In this document: piece by piece, positions 26,925-35,272 of the stretch
Numbering within the stretch: the first letter of the stretch is position 1
Layout: the number at the start of each line of letters is the position of its first letter
DNA from: Gammaproteobacteria bacterium
GTDB lineage: Bacteria > Pseudomonadota > Gammaproteobacteria > Enterobacterales > Alteromonadaceae
Assembly: GCA_018826295.1 (NCBI GenBank)
Contig: JAHJZX010000043.1
Coordinates: 1 to 64,000 of the forward strand
Length of the DNA stretch: 64,000 nucleotides
Direction of reading: 5' to 3'
Program-made: the position numbers and the translations under genes
The notes under the pieces: model-generated
Told to the model about the DNA's origin: nothing
What the model saw: only the letters and a program-made list of their open reading frames with translations
The model's database searches: none

Positions 26925-29471
26925 CTACTGCGCACACGCCAGCAAGATAGTGGATGACGCTACGCTGTTAACTAAGGCAATATCTGCTACAGCCAGGCTA
27001 AACGGCTGTACTGCAGTAAACCGCACTGCCTCTTGCACCGAGTGTACCGGGCCTGCTTCGCCTTCACAATGCAGCGGTAACGCTATGTTATACCAGTTGC
27101 CTGCCGTCATGTTTTGCAGCACAGGTTGCAGCGATACGTCGCGTAAACAGTTTTGCTGCTGGCACATCGCCGCTATTTTTAGATCTTTTTCCCCGGCATT
27201 TTTTATATTAGTGCTGTCCAGCCGGATACTCAGCTGCAAAGATTGGCTACGGATAGCTTCGGTTATTAGCTGCGCATCGGCGTAAAGCAAACTGGCCGAT
27301 GTGCTGTTGTCAGCGCCTTGCCAGACAAATTTTCTGCCATCTTCCTGATAGGCCAAATTGACCGATTGCATGGTGATACTTTTACCATCAGCACTGACCG
27401 CTGAGGGTGTATTAAACTGCTTTAACGCCGCGCTGTTATCCGACAAAGCCCACAACATGCCTTCGGCTAAGTTTCTGACAAACAGTGGTGTTTGCCCGGC
27501 GGCATCTTGTACTGGTTGTGCCCGTGTTGCTTCAGATAAGGGCGCCAGGACAACCTCATCAGCATAAGTCAGACCATAGCCATAAGCAAACAGCGGCTCG
27601 TACTGAGCCTGGCCGACATTCAGCAGGTATTGATCATCAAATTTGGGCCAGGAAAAACTCAGTCTTCCATGAAAATCATACTGAATAGCGCCTGCGCTGT
27701 TAGTCAGTAAAACATCGGCAACGCCCTGCCCTTCAGAGCCGGGTAGCCAGGCCGCGACAAAGGCATCAGAGGCATTCAGCTCTTTATTAACCCACAGCGG
27801 CCTGCCACTTAGAAAAACCGTCACCACAGGAATATTCTGCTGTTTTAAGCGTTTAAGCAGCGCTAGATCGCGTTTATTGCCGTGCTGGTATTCCAACTGC
27901 TGAATATCGCCAAACCATTCGGCATAAGGCTCTTCGCCAATCACCACTATGGCAACATCCGGCTTGTTACGGTATTGGCCATCGACACTCAGTTCTACCG
28001 TACCGCCTGCGGTTTCTATCTGTTGACGTAAACCGGCATAGATAGAGGTGGCATTGGGGAAATCGGCATTGGTGTTATCAGTACCCTGCCAGGACACACT
28101 CCAGCCACCGGCCTGTTTGGCGATATTATCGGCGCCATCACCGGCAATAAGCACTGTGCTTTTTGGCGACAGCGGCAGAAGATTATCGTTATTTTTTAGC
28201 AATACCAGCGATTTTCGCACCGCGTCTCTGGCCAATTCACGGTGTTCTTTGGCATTAAACCATTGCGGATTCGCCGATTCCGGCCGGGTTGAAGGTTTAC
28301 CCCGGCTAAATATGCCCCAGCGTAGTTTGGCGCGCAAAAACCGCCGAACGGCATCATCGAGCCGGGCAGCAGAAATAACGCCGTCTTTTACCTGCTGCAG
28401 GGTATTGTGGTAAAAGGCTTCAAAGTGCTCCGGCACCATCATCACATCAACGCCGGCGTTAAAGGCGGCTGCGCATTGCTCTAAATCGCAGCCATCGACA
28501 AACTTATGCGCATTCCAGTCACTGATAACAAAGCCGTCAAAGCCCATTTGTTGTTTAAGCACCTCGGTTAACAGATACCGATCGCCATGCACCCTTTTGC
28601 CATTCCAGCTGTTAAAGGACGCCATAACCGACTGCACGCCTGCTGCAATAGCGGTGTAATAGCCGGCGGCATGAATATCACGCAATTCCTGCTCTGTGGT
28701 CAGAGTATTACCACGGTCGATGCCGTTTTGGGTGCCGCCGTCGCCGACAAAGTGCTTGGCGGTGGCGATACGGCGATAATCCGTTAAAAATGTATCGTCA
28801 ACTTCGCCCTGCACCCCGGTTACCATAGGGCCGGCGTAACTGGCCACAATGTCCGGGTGTTCAGAAAAACTCTCGTAAGTGCGGCCCCAGCGATCGTCCC
28901 GCACCACCGCTACGGTGGGCGCAAACATCCATTCAATGCCGGTTGCCGCAACTTCTTTCGCGGTAGCCCGCCCTATTTTGTGAATTAAAGCAGCATCGCG
29001 CGCTGCGCCAAGGCCAATGTTATGTGGAAACAAGGTCGCGCCATACACATTGCTATGGCCGTGCATCGCATCAGTACCCCAGATGGTAGGAATGCTACTG
29101 CCATCTTCGCTGCTATCGACGGAGGCCGTATACATTTCATCGGCATACTTAAGCCAGGTTTTAGCATCGGCTTGCTTTTGGCCATAAGGGGCGGTGTTGC
29201 CGCCATTAAGGTAAGAGCCAAAACCATATTTGCGCATCTGTGCCACGTTTAAATAACCAATTTCAGGCTGGATAAGCTGCGCCACTTTTTGTTCAATCGT
29301 CATGCCGGCGAGTATGGCATCCAACTGTTGTTCTATGGCCGGATCGGCCTTTAGCGCAGAATTCACTTTAGGCCAGCTAAGGTTTTCCGCATTAGCGTTA
29401 AATTGGCAAACCAGCAGCGCTGAGCATACAGATAGTGTTTTAGTAAGGGCTGAATATGAAACAAAAGACAT
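26925..29471 (-). CDS. Secreted glycoside hydrolase family 3 beta-glucosidase (ExoP-like)
   Basis: Exported enzyme of 848 residues that removes glucose from beta-linked glucans. A signal peptide covers about residues 1-28 (ending NANAEN). The GH3 N-terminal barrel shows RWGRTYESFSE, AKHFVGDG (238-245) and the nucleophile Asp318 in GFVISDWN; the C-terminal sandwich domain follows (SLVLLKNNDNLLPL). The last 200 residues form an extra jelly-roll module of the type in Pseudoalteromonas ExoP, suggesting activity on beta-1,3/1,4-glucans. AGGA lies 9 bases before the ATG. The TonB receptor upstream and the LytTR sensor pair downstream suggest a glucan utilisation locus. Confidence 0.92.
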   Translation of the reverse strand: MSFVSYSALTKTLSVCSALLVCQFNANAENLSWPKVNSALKADPAIEQQLDAILAGMTIEQKVAQLIQPEIGYLNVAQMRKYGFGSYLNGGNTAPYGQKQADAKTWLKYADEMYTASVDSSEDGSSIPTIWGTDAMHGHSNVYGATLFPHNIGLGAARDAALIHKIGRATAKEVAATGIEWMFAPTVAVVRDDRWGRTYESFSEHPDIVASYAGPMVTGVQGEVDDTFLTDYRRIATAKHFVGDGGTQNGIDRGNTLTTEQELRDIHAAGYYTAIAAGVQSVMASFNSWNGKRVHGDRYLLTEVLKQQMGFDGFVISDWNAHKFVDGCDLEQCAAAFNAGVDVMMVPEHFEAFYHNTLQQVKDGVISAARLDDAVRRFLRAKLRWGIFSRGKPSTRPESANPQWFNAKEHRELARDAVRKSLVLLKNNDNLLPLSPKSTVLIAGDGADNIAKQAGGWSVSWQGTDNTNADFPNATSIYAGLRQQIETAGGTVELSVDGQYRNKPDVAIVVIGEEPYAEWFGDIQQLEYQHGNKRDLALLKRLKQQNIPVVTVFLSGRPLWVNKELNASDAFVAAWLPGSEGQGVADVLLTNSAGAIQYDFHGRLSFSWPKFDDQYLLNVGQAQYEPLFAYGYGLTYADEVVLAPLSEATRAQPVQDAAGQTPLFVRNLAEGMLWALSDNSAALKQFNTPSAVSADGKSITMQSVNLAYQEDGRKFVWQGADNSTSASLLYADAQLITEAIRSQSLQLSIRLDSTNIKNAGEKDLKIAAMCQQQNCLRDVSLQPVLQNMTAGNWYNIALPLHCEGEAGPVHSVQEAVRFTAVQPFSLAVADIALVNSVASSTILLACAQ

Positions 29472-29557
29472 AGTGAAATCCTATACGTCTGCAGTACAGC
29501 AATGCCGCTATGGCAGACCAGATGAAATTTGCATCATGCTGTTCTGCCTGATGAGGC

Positions 29558-29592
29558 ATAAAACGCCCGCAGCAAAATCTTGCTGTGCGGGC
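29558..29592 (-). terminator. Terminator after the TonB-dependent receptor
   Basis: GCCCGCAGCAA and TTGCTGTGCGGGC form a stem with one bulged base; on the minus strand TTTTA follows. It separates the receptor from the GH3 gene, which begins 87 bases further on. Confidence 0.75.
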
Positions 29593-29615
29593 ACTGCATT
29601 TACACAACAACGGGG

Positions 29616-32303
29616 TTAGAAATTAAAACCAGCTCGGATCCCGTAGTAACGTGGCATACCAAAGCTGCCTTTATTGATACCTTTGCCGGTGTTATTCCAG
29701 TACTGCACCAGCTCATCAGTGGCGTTATTGATAAACACTTCGGCGTACCAGGCCTGGCTTTGCGGTTCATACTTTAAAGACGCATTTAGCATGGTGTAGG
29801 CATCACGTTTATCGGTAATGTACCGTGCGGCTTCGTCGCTTACGCTGAAGTCCATATCATCCAGATGTTTATCCAGATTCCAGATGGTGGTGTAAGACTT
29901 ATCCTTCCAGCTTAGGTTAAACCAGCCATGTACAAAGCCAAAGCGGCCTAAGTCGAAGCTGTGGGTATAGCTGACATTGGCCGTAAAGCGCGGCGTCATC
30001 GCCAGGTCATTGCCTTTCAGGTTGGTGGTCAGCAGCGTATTTTGTGGGTCTATCGAGTCTTCATACGACAAACCGAACAAATATTCCGGATCGTAATCCC
30101 ACTTGGTGATCCAGTCCTCGGTCACGCGGGCATGGGTCCAGGTGGCATAACCGCTGATCCGGCCATTCTGATAAGGTTTCCAGTCAAACTCGAACTCCAG
30201 CCCTTTAATGGTGGCGCCCGGCACGTTTTGCGTATAGTAGGCAATTACCGGCTGGTTTTGATAATCCAGAATTGGCATGCCGTTTTCATCCAGAATGGGC
30301 GAGCCGTTTTCATCTTCAACCGGCGATAAGCGCTCCACATTGCCAATAGAGCCAACAGAGGCGTACTGCATATCGGTGTAGTCGGTATAGAAAAACGCGG
30401 CCTGCAGGTTCAATGAGTTATTGAAAAAGCTGGATTTGGCGCCCAGCTCTAACGTCAGCACTTTTTCCGGATCAAACTGGGTTTCAAAGCGGCTAACCTC
30501 GCCGGTTCTGTCGTTCACCACTTCAAATACATCGCCGATACCGCCGGCTTTAAAGCCCGATGCTAAATAACTGTACAGCATGGTATCTGCACTCAGGTTG
30601 TAATCCAGGCCGATTCTGAAGTCGTGGTTACGCCACTGGCCTTTATTGTCGTTTTCAAAGTACGAGGCATAAAGTGCCGGGTCGTTAAAATAATCCACCG
30701 GTAACGCATTAAGTACACTGCGGTTTAACCAGCCCGGCGCGCAGCCATCAGCATTCGAGCAGCGATAAGTACGGCCGCCTTTATCCTGTTTGGTTTCGTG
30801 GCTGAACCGGTAGCCAAAGGTGGCGTGCAAATCATCGCTGATGTTGTAGGTGGCCTGGCCAAATAATGCATAGGCTTCAGTTGAACGATCCGGTTGATCC
30901 CAGAAGGCTTTGTCATCCATCGGGTTATCGTAATAGCCCAGTGTGGTGGTTTTTTCGTGGAAATAATTAATACCGGCAATCCATACCAGATCGCCAAACT
31001 CATCAGACTGTAACTGCAGCTCGGTCGAATAAGATGTCGCGCCGGTACCTTTCAGGAAATAGATAGCGCCGTCCCAGGGATCAAGGCCGGTTTCGCTGTC
31101 CTGCGCCGACGATCTGTCCATGTCCTCGTAGCCCAGCTGCCATACCAGGCTCATCTCATCACTCAGCGTGTAGTTCAGCGTATTTCGCAGGTAGGTAATA
31201 TCCAGGTTCAGTTTGCCGGGCACGTTAACAACGGCCTGATGGGTATTATCGCTGGGTAAAAATGACGAGCAATCGCCGCCAAATTCCGCCGGGCGGCCAC
31301 GCAGCTGATCACAATTGACTAAATCCAGCGTACCGGCACTGTCGTTGACGTATTGCTGAAACACCGTGTGGTTGCTGAACAGACCGTGCGCCGGCTGCCA
31401 TAATGTACTGATCCGAAACGAGTGTTCATTAGCATTATTGTAAAAGTCGCGTTTATCAGCCGCTGTCAGCGCCCGTACGCGCTGCGCCTCAGGGTTAGTA
31501 CCGGCACCATCTATCCACCAGTTCTCCCGCTGTGTTACGGTTGAACCTATGCCTTGGTAAGAATCTTCCGAAATGACCGGTGCGTTCAGAACCTCGTCAC
31601 TCAGATGCCGGGTGTCATACTGGTTAGGGTCCCAGTAGCCTTCCAGGTAAGAGTCGCGCTTTAAACCTTTGGCCGCGATGCGTACTGCAAATTCGTCATT
31701 CAGCGGAATATTGACAAAACCACCGAGGTTTTTACTGTTAAAGCGGCCGGCTTCAGCATTGATATTACCGGCAAAACCGCTAAAGTCGGGTTTAGCTGAT
31801 ATAACGTTAATGCTACCCACGGTAGAGTTACGGCCAAATAAAGTACCCTGCGGCCCGCGCAGCGCCTCAACCCGCTCTACGTCATACATCAGCGCCAGTG
31901 CACCCTGCATCCGCGGCGAGTAAATTCCGTCTAAATGCACGCCCACAGCCGGATCGCCAAGCTCGGTAATGTTGGTTGAACGTACACCACGCATTGAAAT
32001 CACCGGCGCGGCCTGATCGGTCGCAGTAGAGATATCCAGCCCCGGCACTAAATCGGCAATGTCTTTAACGTTGTTGACACCGCTTTGCCGCAACTGGGCT
32101 TCACTTAACGCCGAGATAGCCACCGGCGTTTCCATTAATTTGGTTTTGCGCTTAGTGGCAGTAACAGAAATCACTTCAATGGCTGTATTGTTATTTTCGG
32201 CTTTTGTTGTTGTCGCAGCCGTGGTCGTTTCAACGTCTTGCGCCACAACAGGCCATGTAAACGCTATTGCCATAGCGATTGTTATAGCATTGAGCTTTTG
32301 CAT
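29616..32303 (-). CDS. TonB-dependent outer-membrane receptor
   Basis: Outer-membrane import channel of 895 residues with a signal peptide (MQKLNAITIAMAIAFTWPVVAQ). A TonB-box-like IEVISVTAT sits near residues 42-50, followed by a plug domain (VPGLDISTATDQAAPVISMRG, GPQGTLFGRNSTVGSINV) and a large beta-barrel ending in phenylalanine (GIRAGFNF), as outer-membrane proteins do. The ligand is not shown directly; the adjacent secreted beta-glucosidase suggests an oligosaccharide, though siderophore receptors look similar. A strong GGAAGGA ribosome binding site precedes the ATG. Confidence 0.92.
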   Translation of the reverse strand: MQKLNAITIAMAIAFTWPVVAQDVETTTAATTTKAENNNTAIEVISVTATKRKTKLMETPVAISALSEAQLRQSGVNNVKDIADLVPGLDISTATDQAAPVISMRGVRSTNITELGDPAVGVHLDGIYSPRMQGALALMYDVERVEALRGPQGTLFGRNSTVGSINVISAKPDFSGFAGNINAEAGRFNSKNLGGFVNIPLNDEFAVRIAAKGLKRDSYLEGYWDPNQYDTRHLSDEVLNAPVISEDSYQGIGSTVTQRENWWIDGAGTNPEAQRVRALTAADKRDFYNNANEHSFRISTLWQPAHGLFSNHTVFQQYVNDSAGTLDLVNCDQLRGRPAEFGGDCSSFLPSDNTHQAVVNVPGKLNLDITYLRNTLNYTLSDEMSLVWQLGYEDMDRSSAQDSETGLDPWDGAIYFLKGTGATSYSTELQLQSDEFGDLVWIAGINYFHEKTTTLGYYDNPMDDKAFWDQPDRSTEAYALFGQATYNISDDLHATFGYRFSHETKQDKGGRTYRCSNADGCAPGWLNRSVLNALPVDYFNDPALYASYFENDNKGQWRNHDFRIGLDYNLSADTMLYSYLASGFKAGGIGDVFEVVNDRTGEVSRFETQFDPEKVLTLELGAKSSFFNNSLNLQAAFFYTDYTDMQYASVGSIGNVERLSPVEDENGSPILDENGMPILDYQNQPVIAYYTQNVPGATIKGLEFEFDWKPYQNGRISGYATWTHARVTEDWITKWDYDPEYLFGLSYEDSIDPQNTLLTTNLKGNDLAMTPRFTANVSYTHSFDLGRFGFVHGWFNLSWKDKSYTTIWNLDKHLDDMDFSVSDEAARYITDKRDAYTMLNASLKYEPQSQAWYAEVFINNATDELVQYWNNTGKGINKGSFGMPRYYGIRAGFNF

Positions 32304-32607
32304 GTCGTCCTTCCCCTTTAGGTGTGCTTAGTTTTTTCCGGTATCACTACCGTGTTGTCGTTATTTTTTTAAGCACTTTAGTTGGGGCAGCAACGCCAAG
32401 GCTATATGGTTACGGTAAAGCGAATTACTGATACTACAAACCGAGTTCCGTTGTAATACATCGAGCAGCTCACTGTCGCTATTATAAATACAAGCAGTCA
32501 ACACTGTGGTAGAATCAACAGCAACAGTTCAGCACTGCCGCCAGCTGAACCTTAAACCTGTGCCTATACTCAGTTGCAATTCACGCTAATAGCAAATAGG
32601 AGTTTTT
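32304..32607. other. Divergent promoter region between the TonB receptor and gloA
   Basis: No gene is visible in these 304 bases. It must contain the promoters of both divergent genes. CGGTA-TCAC-TACCG at 32339-32352 is a perfect 5-4-5 palindrome about 40 bases upstream of the receptor start and may be an operator or a leader hairpin. Confidence 0.45.
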
Positions 32608-33009
32608 ATGAGAATGTTACATACCATGCTACGCGTGGGAAACCTGGAAAAGTCGATAGCCTTTTACACTGAAGTATTAGGCATGAAACTGTTACGTCAG
32701 TCAGAAAATACCGAATACAAATACACGCTGGCCTTTGTTGGTTACGGCGATGAAAGTGAGCATACTGTGTTGGAACTGACCTACAACTGGGACACCGACA
32801 GCTACGATTTAGGCACTGCTTATGGTCATATCGCACTGGAAGTAGAAAACGTTTACGACGCCTGTGACAAGATCCGCGCTAAAGGTGGCGTAATAAGCCG
32901 CGAACCCGGCCCGGTTAAAGGCGGCAGCACTGAAATTGCCTTTGTGCGCGACCCGGATAACTATGCCATTGAGCTTATTCAGAAAAAAGCGCATTACGAT
33001 ACACTGTAA
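32608..33009 (+). CDS. gloA: Lactoylglutathione lyase (glyoxalase I)
   Basis: Metal-dependent enzyme that converts the methylglyoxal-glutathione adduct to S-lactoylglutathione, detoxifying methylglyoxal. The 133-residue protein is a vicinal-oxygen-chelate fold with the metal ligands expected in HTMLRV (His5), VLELTYNW (Glu), YGHIALEV (His) and YAIELIQ (Glu). Length and N-terminus ([17 protein letters not shown]) match the short bacterial GloA. AGGAG lies 6 bases before the ATG. It is a single gene, divergent from the TonB receptor. Confidence 0.96.
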   Translation: MRMLHTMLRVGNLEKSIAFYTEVLGMKLLRQSENTEYKYTLAFVGYGDESEHTVLELTYNWDTDSYDLGTAYGHIALEVENVYDACDKIRAKGGVISREPGPVKGGSTEIAFVRDPDNYAIELIQKKAHYDTL

Positions 33010-33058
33010 GCTGCAGCCAACACTTGATTAAGCTTTAATTAATCTGCATTGTCGCGCC

Positions 33059-33091
33059 AGCGCAGCAACTGACGCTTACTGTTGCTGCGCT
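33059..33091. repeat. Inverted repeat at the gloA / binding-protein convergent end
   Basis: AGCGCAGCAAC and GTTGCTGCGCT are exact complements separated by 11 bases and span the stop codon of the minus-strand gene. No T-run follows on either strand, so it is a possible but unproven terminator. Confidence 0.5.
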
Positions 33092-33876
33092 GCGAATTCT
33101 TCCAGACGCTGAATGATCACATCCGCATATACCGGTTGGTACAAGCTACGCATAGTCCCATCGCGGTAACTTTGCTCCAGCGCCTTTTGCCAGCGTGCTA
33201 CCCGGCTGTCGGCTACGTCTGGCGAAAACGCCAGATACCTTTTGCGCTCGGTCAGGTAACGTACCGGCACCAACTCCAAACCCGCCGCCTGCACCTGTGC
33301 TGCATAGTTAGCCAGGTTATATTCTGTGATCGACATCAGATGTATGCGGCCTAATATCAGCAAGTCTAAACATTCACCGGTTCTTCTGGTCAGTACCAAA
33401 TTGCGGTGCTCAGTGAAGCCAAAGCGTTTGATATCTTCTGACGTGACCGTATTGCGGTAACTGCAGGCAATTAATTTACCGGGTAATTCCAGCGTAGCAG
33501 CATCATCTCCCAGATTTTGCTTAATCCCGTATAGGCTGATTTTATAGTGCAGCAAAGGCCCAACCCATTTAAACCAGCTTTCCCGCTCTGCAGTACGTAC
33601 CGTTTCAAATAACCCGGTATTATTATCGCTACGGGCAATACTTAATGCCCGGCCCCACGGCATCAGCTCCATGCTTGCCGGTTCTGCCAGGCGTTGTTGT
33701 ATTAGTTTAAGCAATTCAACACTTACGCCGCTTAGCTGGCCGTTATCATCGAGGTACTGCCCCGGCGGGCTATGCTCTGTCAGTAAGCGCAGTGGTGCTT
33801 CAGGCTCGGCAGTCTGAGCAACCTGGGCAGCCAGCGCGACTAACACTATGAGTATCCGACTATACATAAATGTCAT
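33076..33876 (-). CDS. Periplasmic substrate-binding protein (SBP_bac_3-like)
   Basis: A 266-residue exported protein with a signal peptide (MYSRILIVLVALAAQVAQTAEP). The body has the family-3 solute-binding fold: PLRLLTEHSPPGQYLDDNGQLSGVSVELLKLI at the N-terminus and the hinge region SLYGIKQNLGD. No ABC permease or ATPase is adjacent, so it is an orphan, as are many such proteins in Alteromonadales, where the family sometimes serves as a sensor input rather than a transporter. It lies 27 bases after the aspartoacylase-like gene on the same strand and may share its transcript. Ligand unknown. Confidence 0.75.
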   Translation of the reverse strand: MTFMYSRILIVLVALAAQVAQTAEPEAPLRLLTEHSPPGQYLDDNGQLSGVSVELLKLIQQRLAEPASMELMPWGRALSIARSDNNTGLFETVRTAERESWFKWVGPLLHYKISLYGIKQNLGDDAATLELPGKLIACSYRNTVTSEDIKRFGFTEHRNLVLTRRTGECLDLLILGRIHLMSITEYNLANYAAQVQAAGLELVPVRYLTERKRYLAFSPDVADSRVARWQKALEQSYRDGTMRSLYQPVYADVIIQRLEEFAAQQQ

Positions 33877-33903
33877 TTATGATCCGCTATTTTCCGCCAT
33901 CGC

Positions 33904-34794
33904 TTAGTCAAGTGTGATCAGTACCTTTTCATTAAGCGACATGGCCAGATTATTATCATAGTAAGCCGCTTCATTAATGAAAGTCGGATAAACAGTTATT
34001 TCACCGTCGTAGTAAATTTCAGTGCCATCAAACAGCGTAAAAATAGGGTCGCCCGGGTTTATTGGCTGGTAGTCTCTGTCTTGCACATTTTTATGTACCA
34101 TACCAAGGCGTTCGCCTTTGTCGTTCACTGGCAGTTTAATACTGTGCAGATAGCGAAACGCCTCGGTATGTTTAGGTAAGGCCGGCAGGCTATTAGTGTT
34201 ATACAACTGCACAAAGTCCAGGATGTGTTTTGTCATCGTGTCCATCAGTTCCAGCACATCCTGGCGCAGCACCGACTGCGGCTGCGGCCCCACTTCAACC
34301 AGTACACCATATCGGCCCAGCGTGCACATTAATGCATGCTCTTCTGCCGCAAAATGATCTTCATCACGCGAGATAATCGCCTCGGGCATCATCATTTTTA
34401 CGTAGGCCGCCAGTTGATTATAAAACGGGCCGGCTTGGGTAAGGATCAGACAGGCGCCCATATTGCTGGTGGTATTGTGTAAATCGATCAGTAAATCGAC
34501 CCGGGCATTGCCTTTTGGGCCCAATTGGGCGTTCAGCACTTTTGCGCGGCTTTGTTCATAGTTGGCAAGCTGTGGGTTGGCTAAATCGACATTTTTAAAC
34601 TGGCGGTTTAAATCGCTGTGCAGGTAACGTTTATTGGCATAGTGCGCTTCCGGGTTTGCCCATACCATTTCGGTATTAAAGCTGCTGCGGCTAACCTGTT
34701 CGGGCAGAGCCTGATATTGCTTAACTAAATAAATACCAGAAAATTCATTGCCGTGCACCCCACCGACAATAGCAACCTGTTTAATTTTATCCAT
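33904..34794 (-). CDS. Aspartoacylase-family zinc hydrolase
   Basis: Cytoplasmic zinc carboxypeptidase-like amidohydrolase, about 296 residues. The metal site is seen as His14 and Glu17 in GGVHGNEFSG and a histidine in LLIDLHNTTSN. The family hydrolyses N-acyl amino acids such as N-acetyl-aspartate; DLNRQF matches the substrate-binding region of aspartoacylase rather than AstE of arginine catabolism. The start at 34794 (MDKIKQVAIVGG) is preferred over 34815 because GGGGAA lies 8 bases upstream and the family begins close to the GGxHGNE motif. Confidence 0.85.
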   Translation of the reverse strand: MDKIKQVAIVGGVHGNEFSGIYLVKQYQALPEQVSRSSFNTEMVWANPEAHYANKRYLHSDLNRQFKNVDLANPQLANYEQSRAKVLNAQLGPKGNARVDLLIDLHNTTSNMGACLILTQAGPFYNQLAAYVKMMMPEAIISRDEDHFAAEEHALMCTLGRYGVLVEVGPQPQSVLRQDVLELMDTMTKHILDFVQLYNTNSLPALPKHTEAFRYLHSIKLPVNDKGERLGMVHKNVQDRDYQPINPGDPIFTLFDGTEIYYDGEITVYPTFINEAAYYDNNLAMSLNEKVLITLD

Positions 34795-34924
34795 CACGAT
34801 ATTCCCCAGCACCATTTTACCAAGCCTGAGCTTAGCCTAAATTAAGGCGGTTATTATGACCAGAATAATCAATGAAATGAATAGTTAAGGAATTTAAATG
34901 CGAAAAATAAGAATATAAATGCAA

Positions 34925-35131
34925 TTATGCGGCAGGTTGGGCTAAATCGAGGTTGTTGTCTGACAAACGTACCAATTCGTTGTGTAAAATTTGCTGCGCC
35001 TGGCAGGTGCATTTGCCACACTGACTGCCAACACCGGTGCACATTTTCAGCTCACGCATGCTCGATACGCCTTCAGCTACTTTTTGCTTAATGGCTTTGT
35101 CGGTAACGGCTTTACACAAACATACGTACAT
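34925..35131 (-). CDS. bfd: Bacterioferritin-associated ferredoxin
   Basis: A 68-residue [2Fe-2S] protein that donates electrons to bacterioferritin to release stored iron. The cluster ligands are Cys4, Cys6, Cys38 and Cys41 (CLC ... SQCGKC), the Bfd arrangement. GGAG lies 8 bases before the ATG. A Fur-box-like palindrome covers the promoter, fitting iron-starvation induction known for bfd. The bacterioferritin gene itself is not in the window. Confidence 0.92.
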   Translation of the reverse strand: MYVCLCKAVTDKAIKQKVAEGVSSMRELKMCTGVGSQCGKCTCQAQQILHNELVRLSDNNLDLAQPAA

Positions 35132-35160
35132 AACAGCACTCCGGGTAACAGTACGCCGGC

Positions 35161-35193
35161 ATTTTAATATTATTAAGAACTATTATCAATAGT
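35161..35193 (-). promoter_or_regulatory. Fur-regulated promoter of bfd
   Basis: On the minus strand a -35 TTGATA (35189-35184), a 17-base spacer and TAAAAT (35166-35161) form a good sigma-70 promoter. Over the -35 lies the perfect inverted repeat ACTATT-ATC-AATAGT (35179-35193); the 19 bases at 35175-35193 match the Fur consensus at 12 positions by eye. Iron-bound Fur would block the promoter. Confidence 0.7.
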
Positions 35194-35220
35194 ATTTGTG
35201 AACTTGAATTATTACTAATA

Positions 35221-35247
35221 ACAACGCCAGCATTAGGCTGGCGTTGT
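35221..35247 (-). terminator. Hairpin after the ABC-exporter operon
   Basis: ACAACGCCAGC and GCTGGCGTTGT are perfect 11-base complements with a 5-base loop, just beyond the permease stop. On the minus strand the following bases are AT-rich but lack a continuous T-run, so this is a probable terminator. Confidence 0.65.
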
Positions 35248-35272
35248 GGTTAATTTGGCAACTAGTGTTAGC

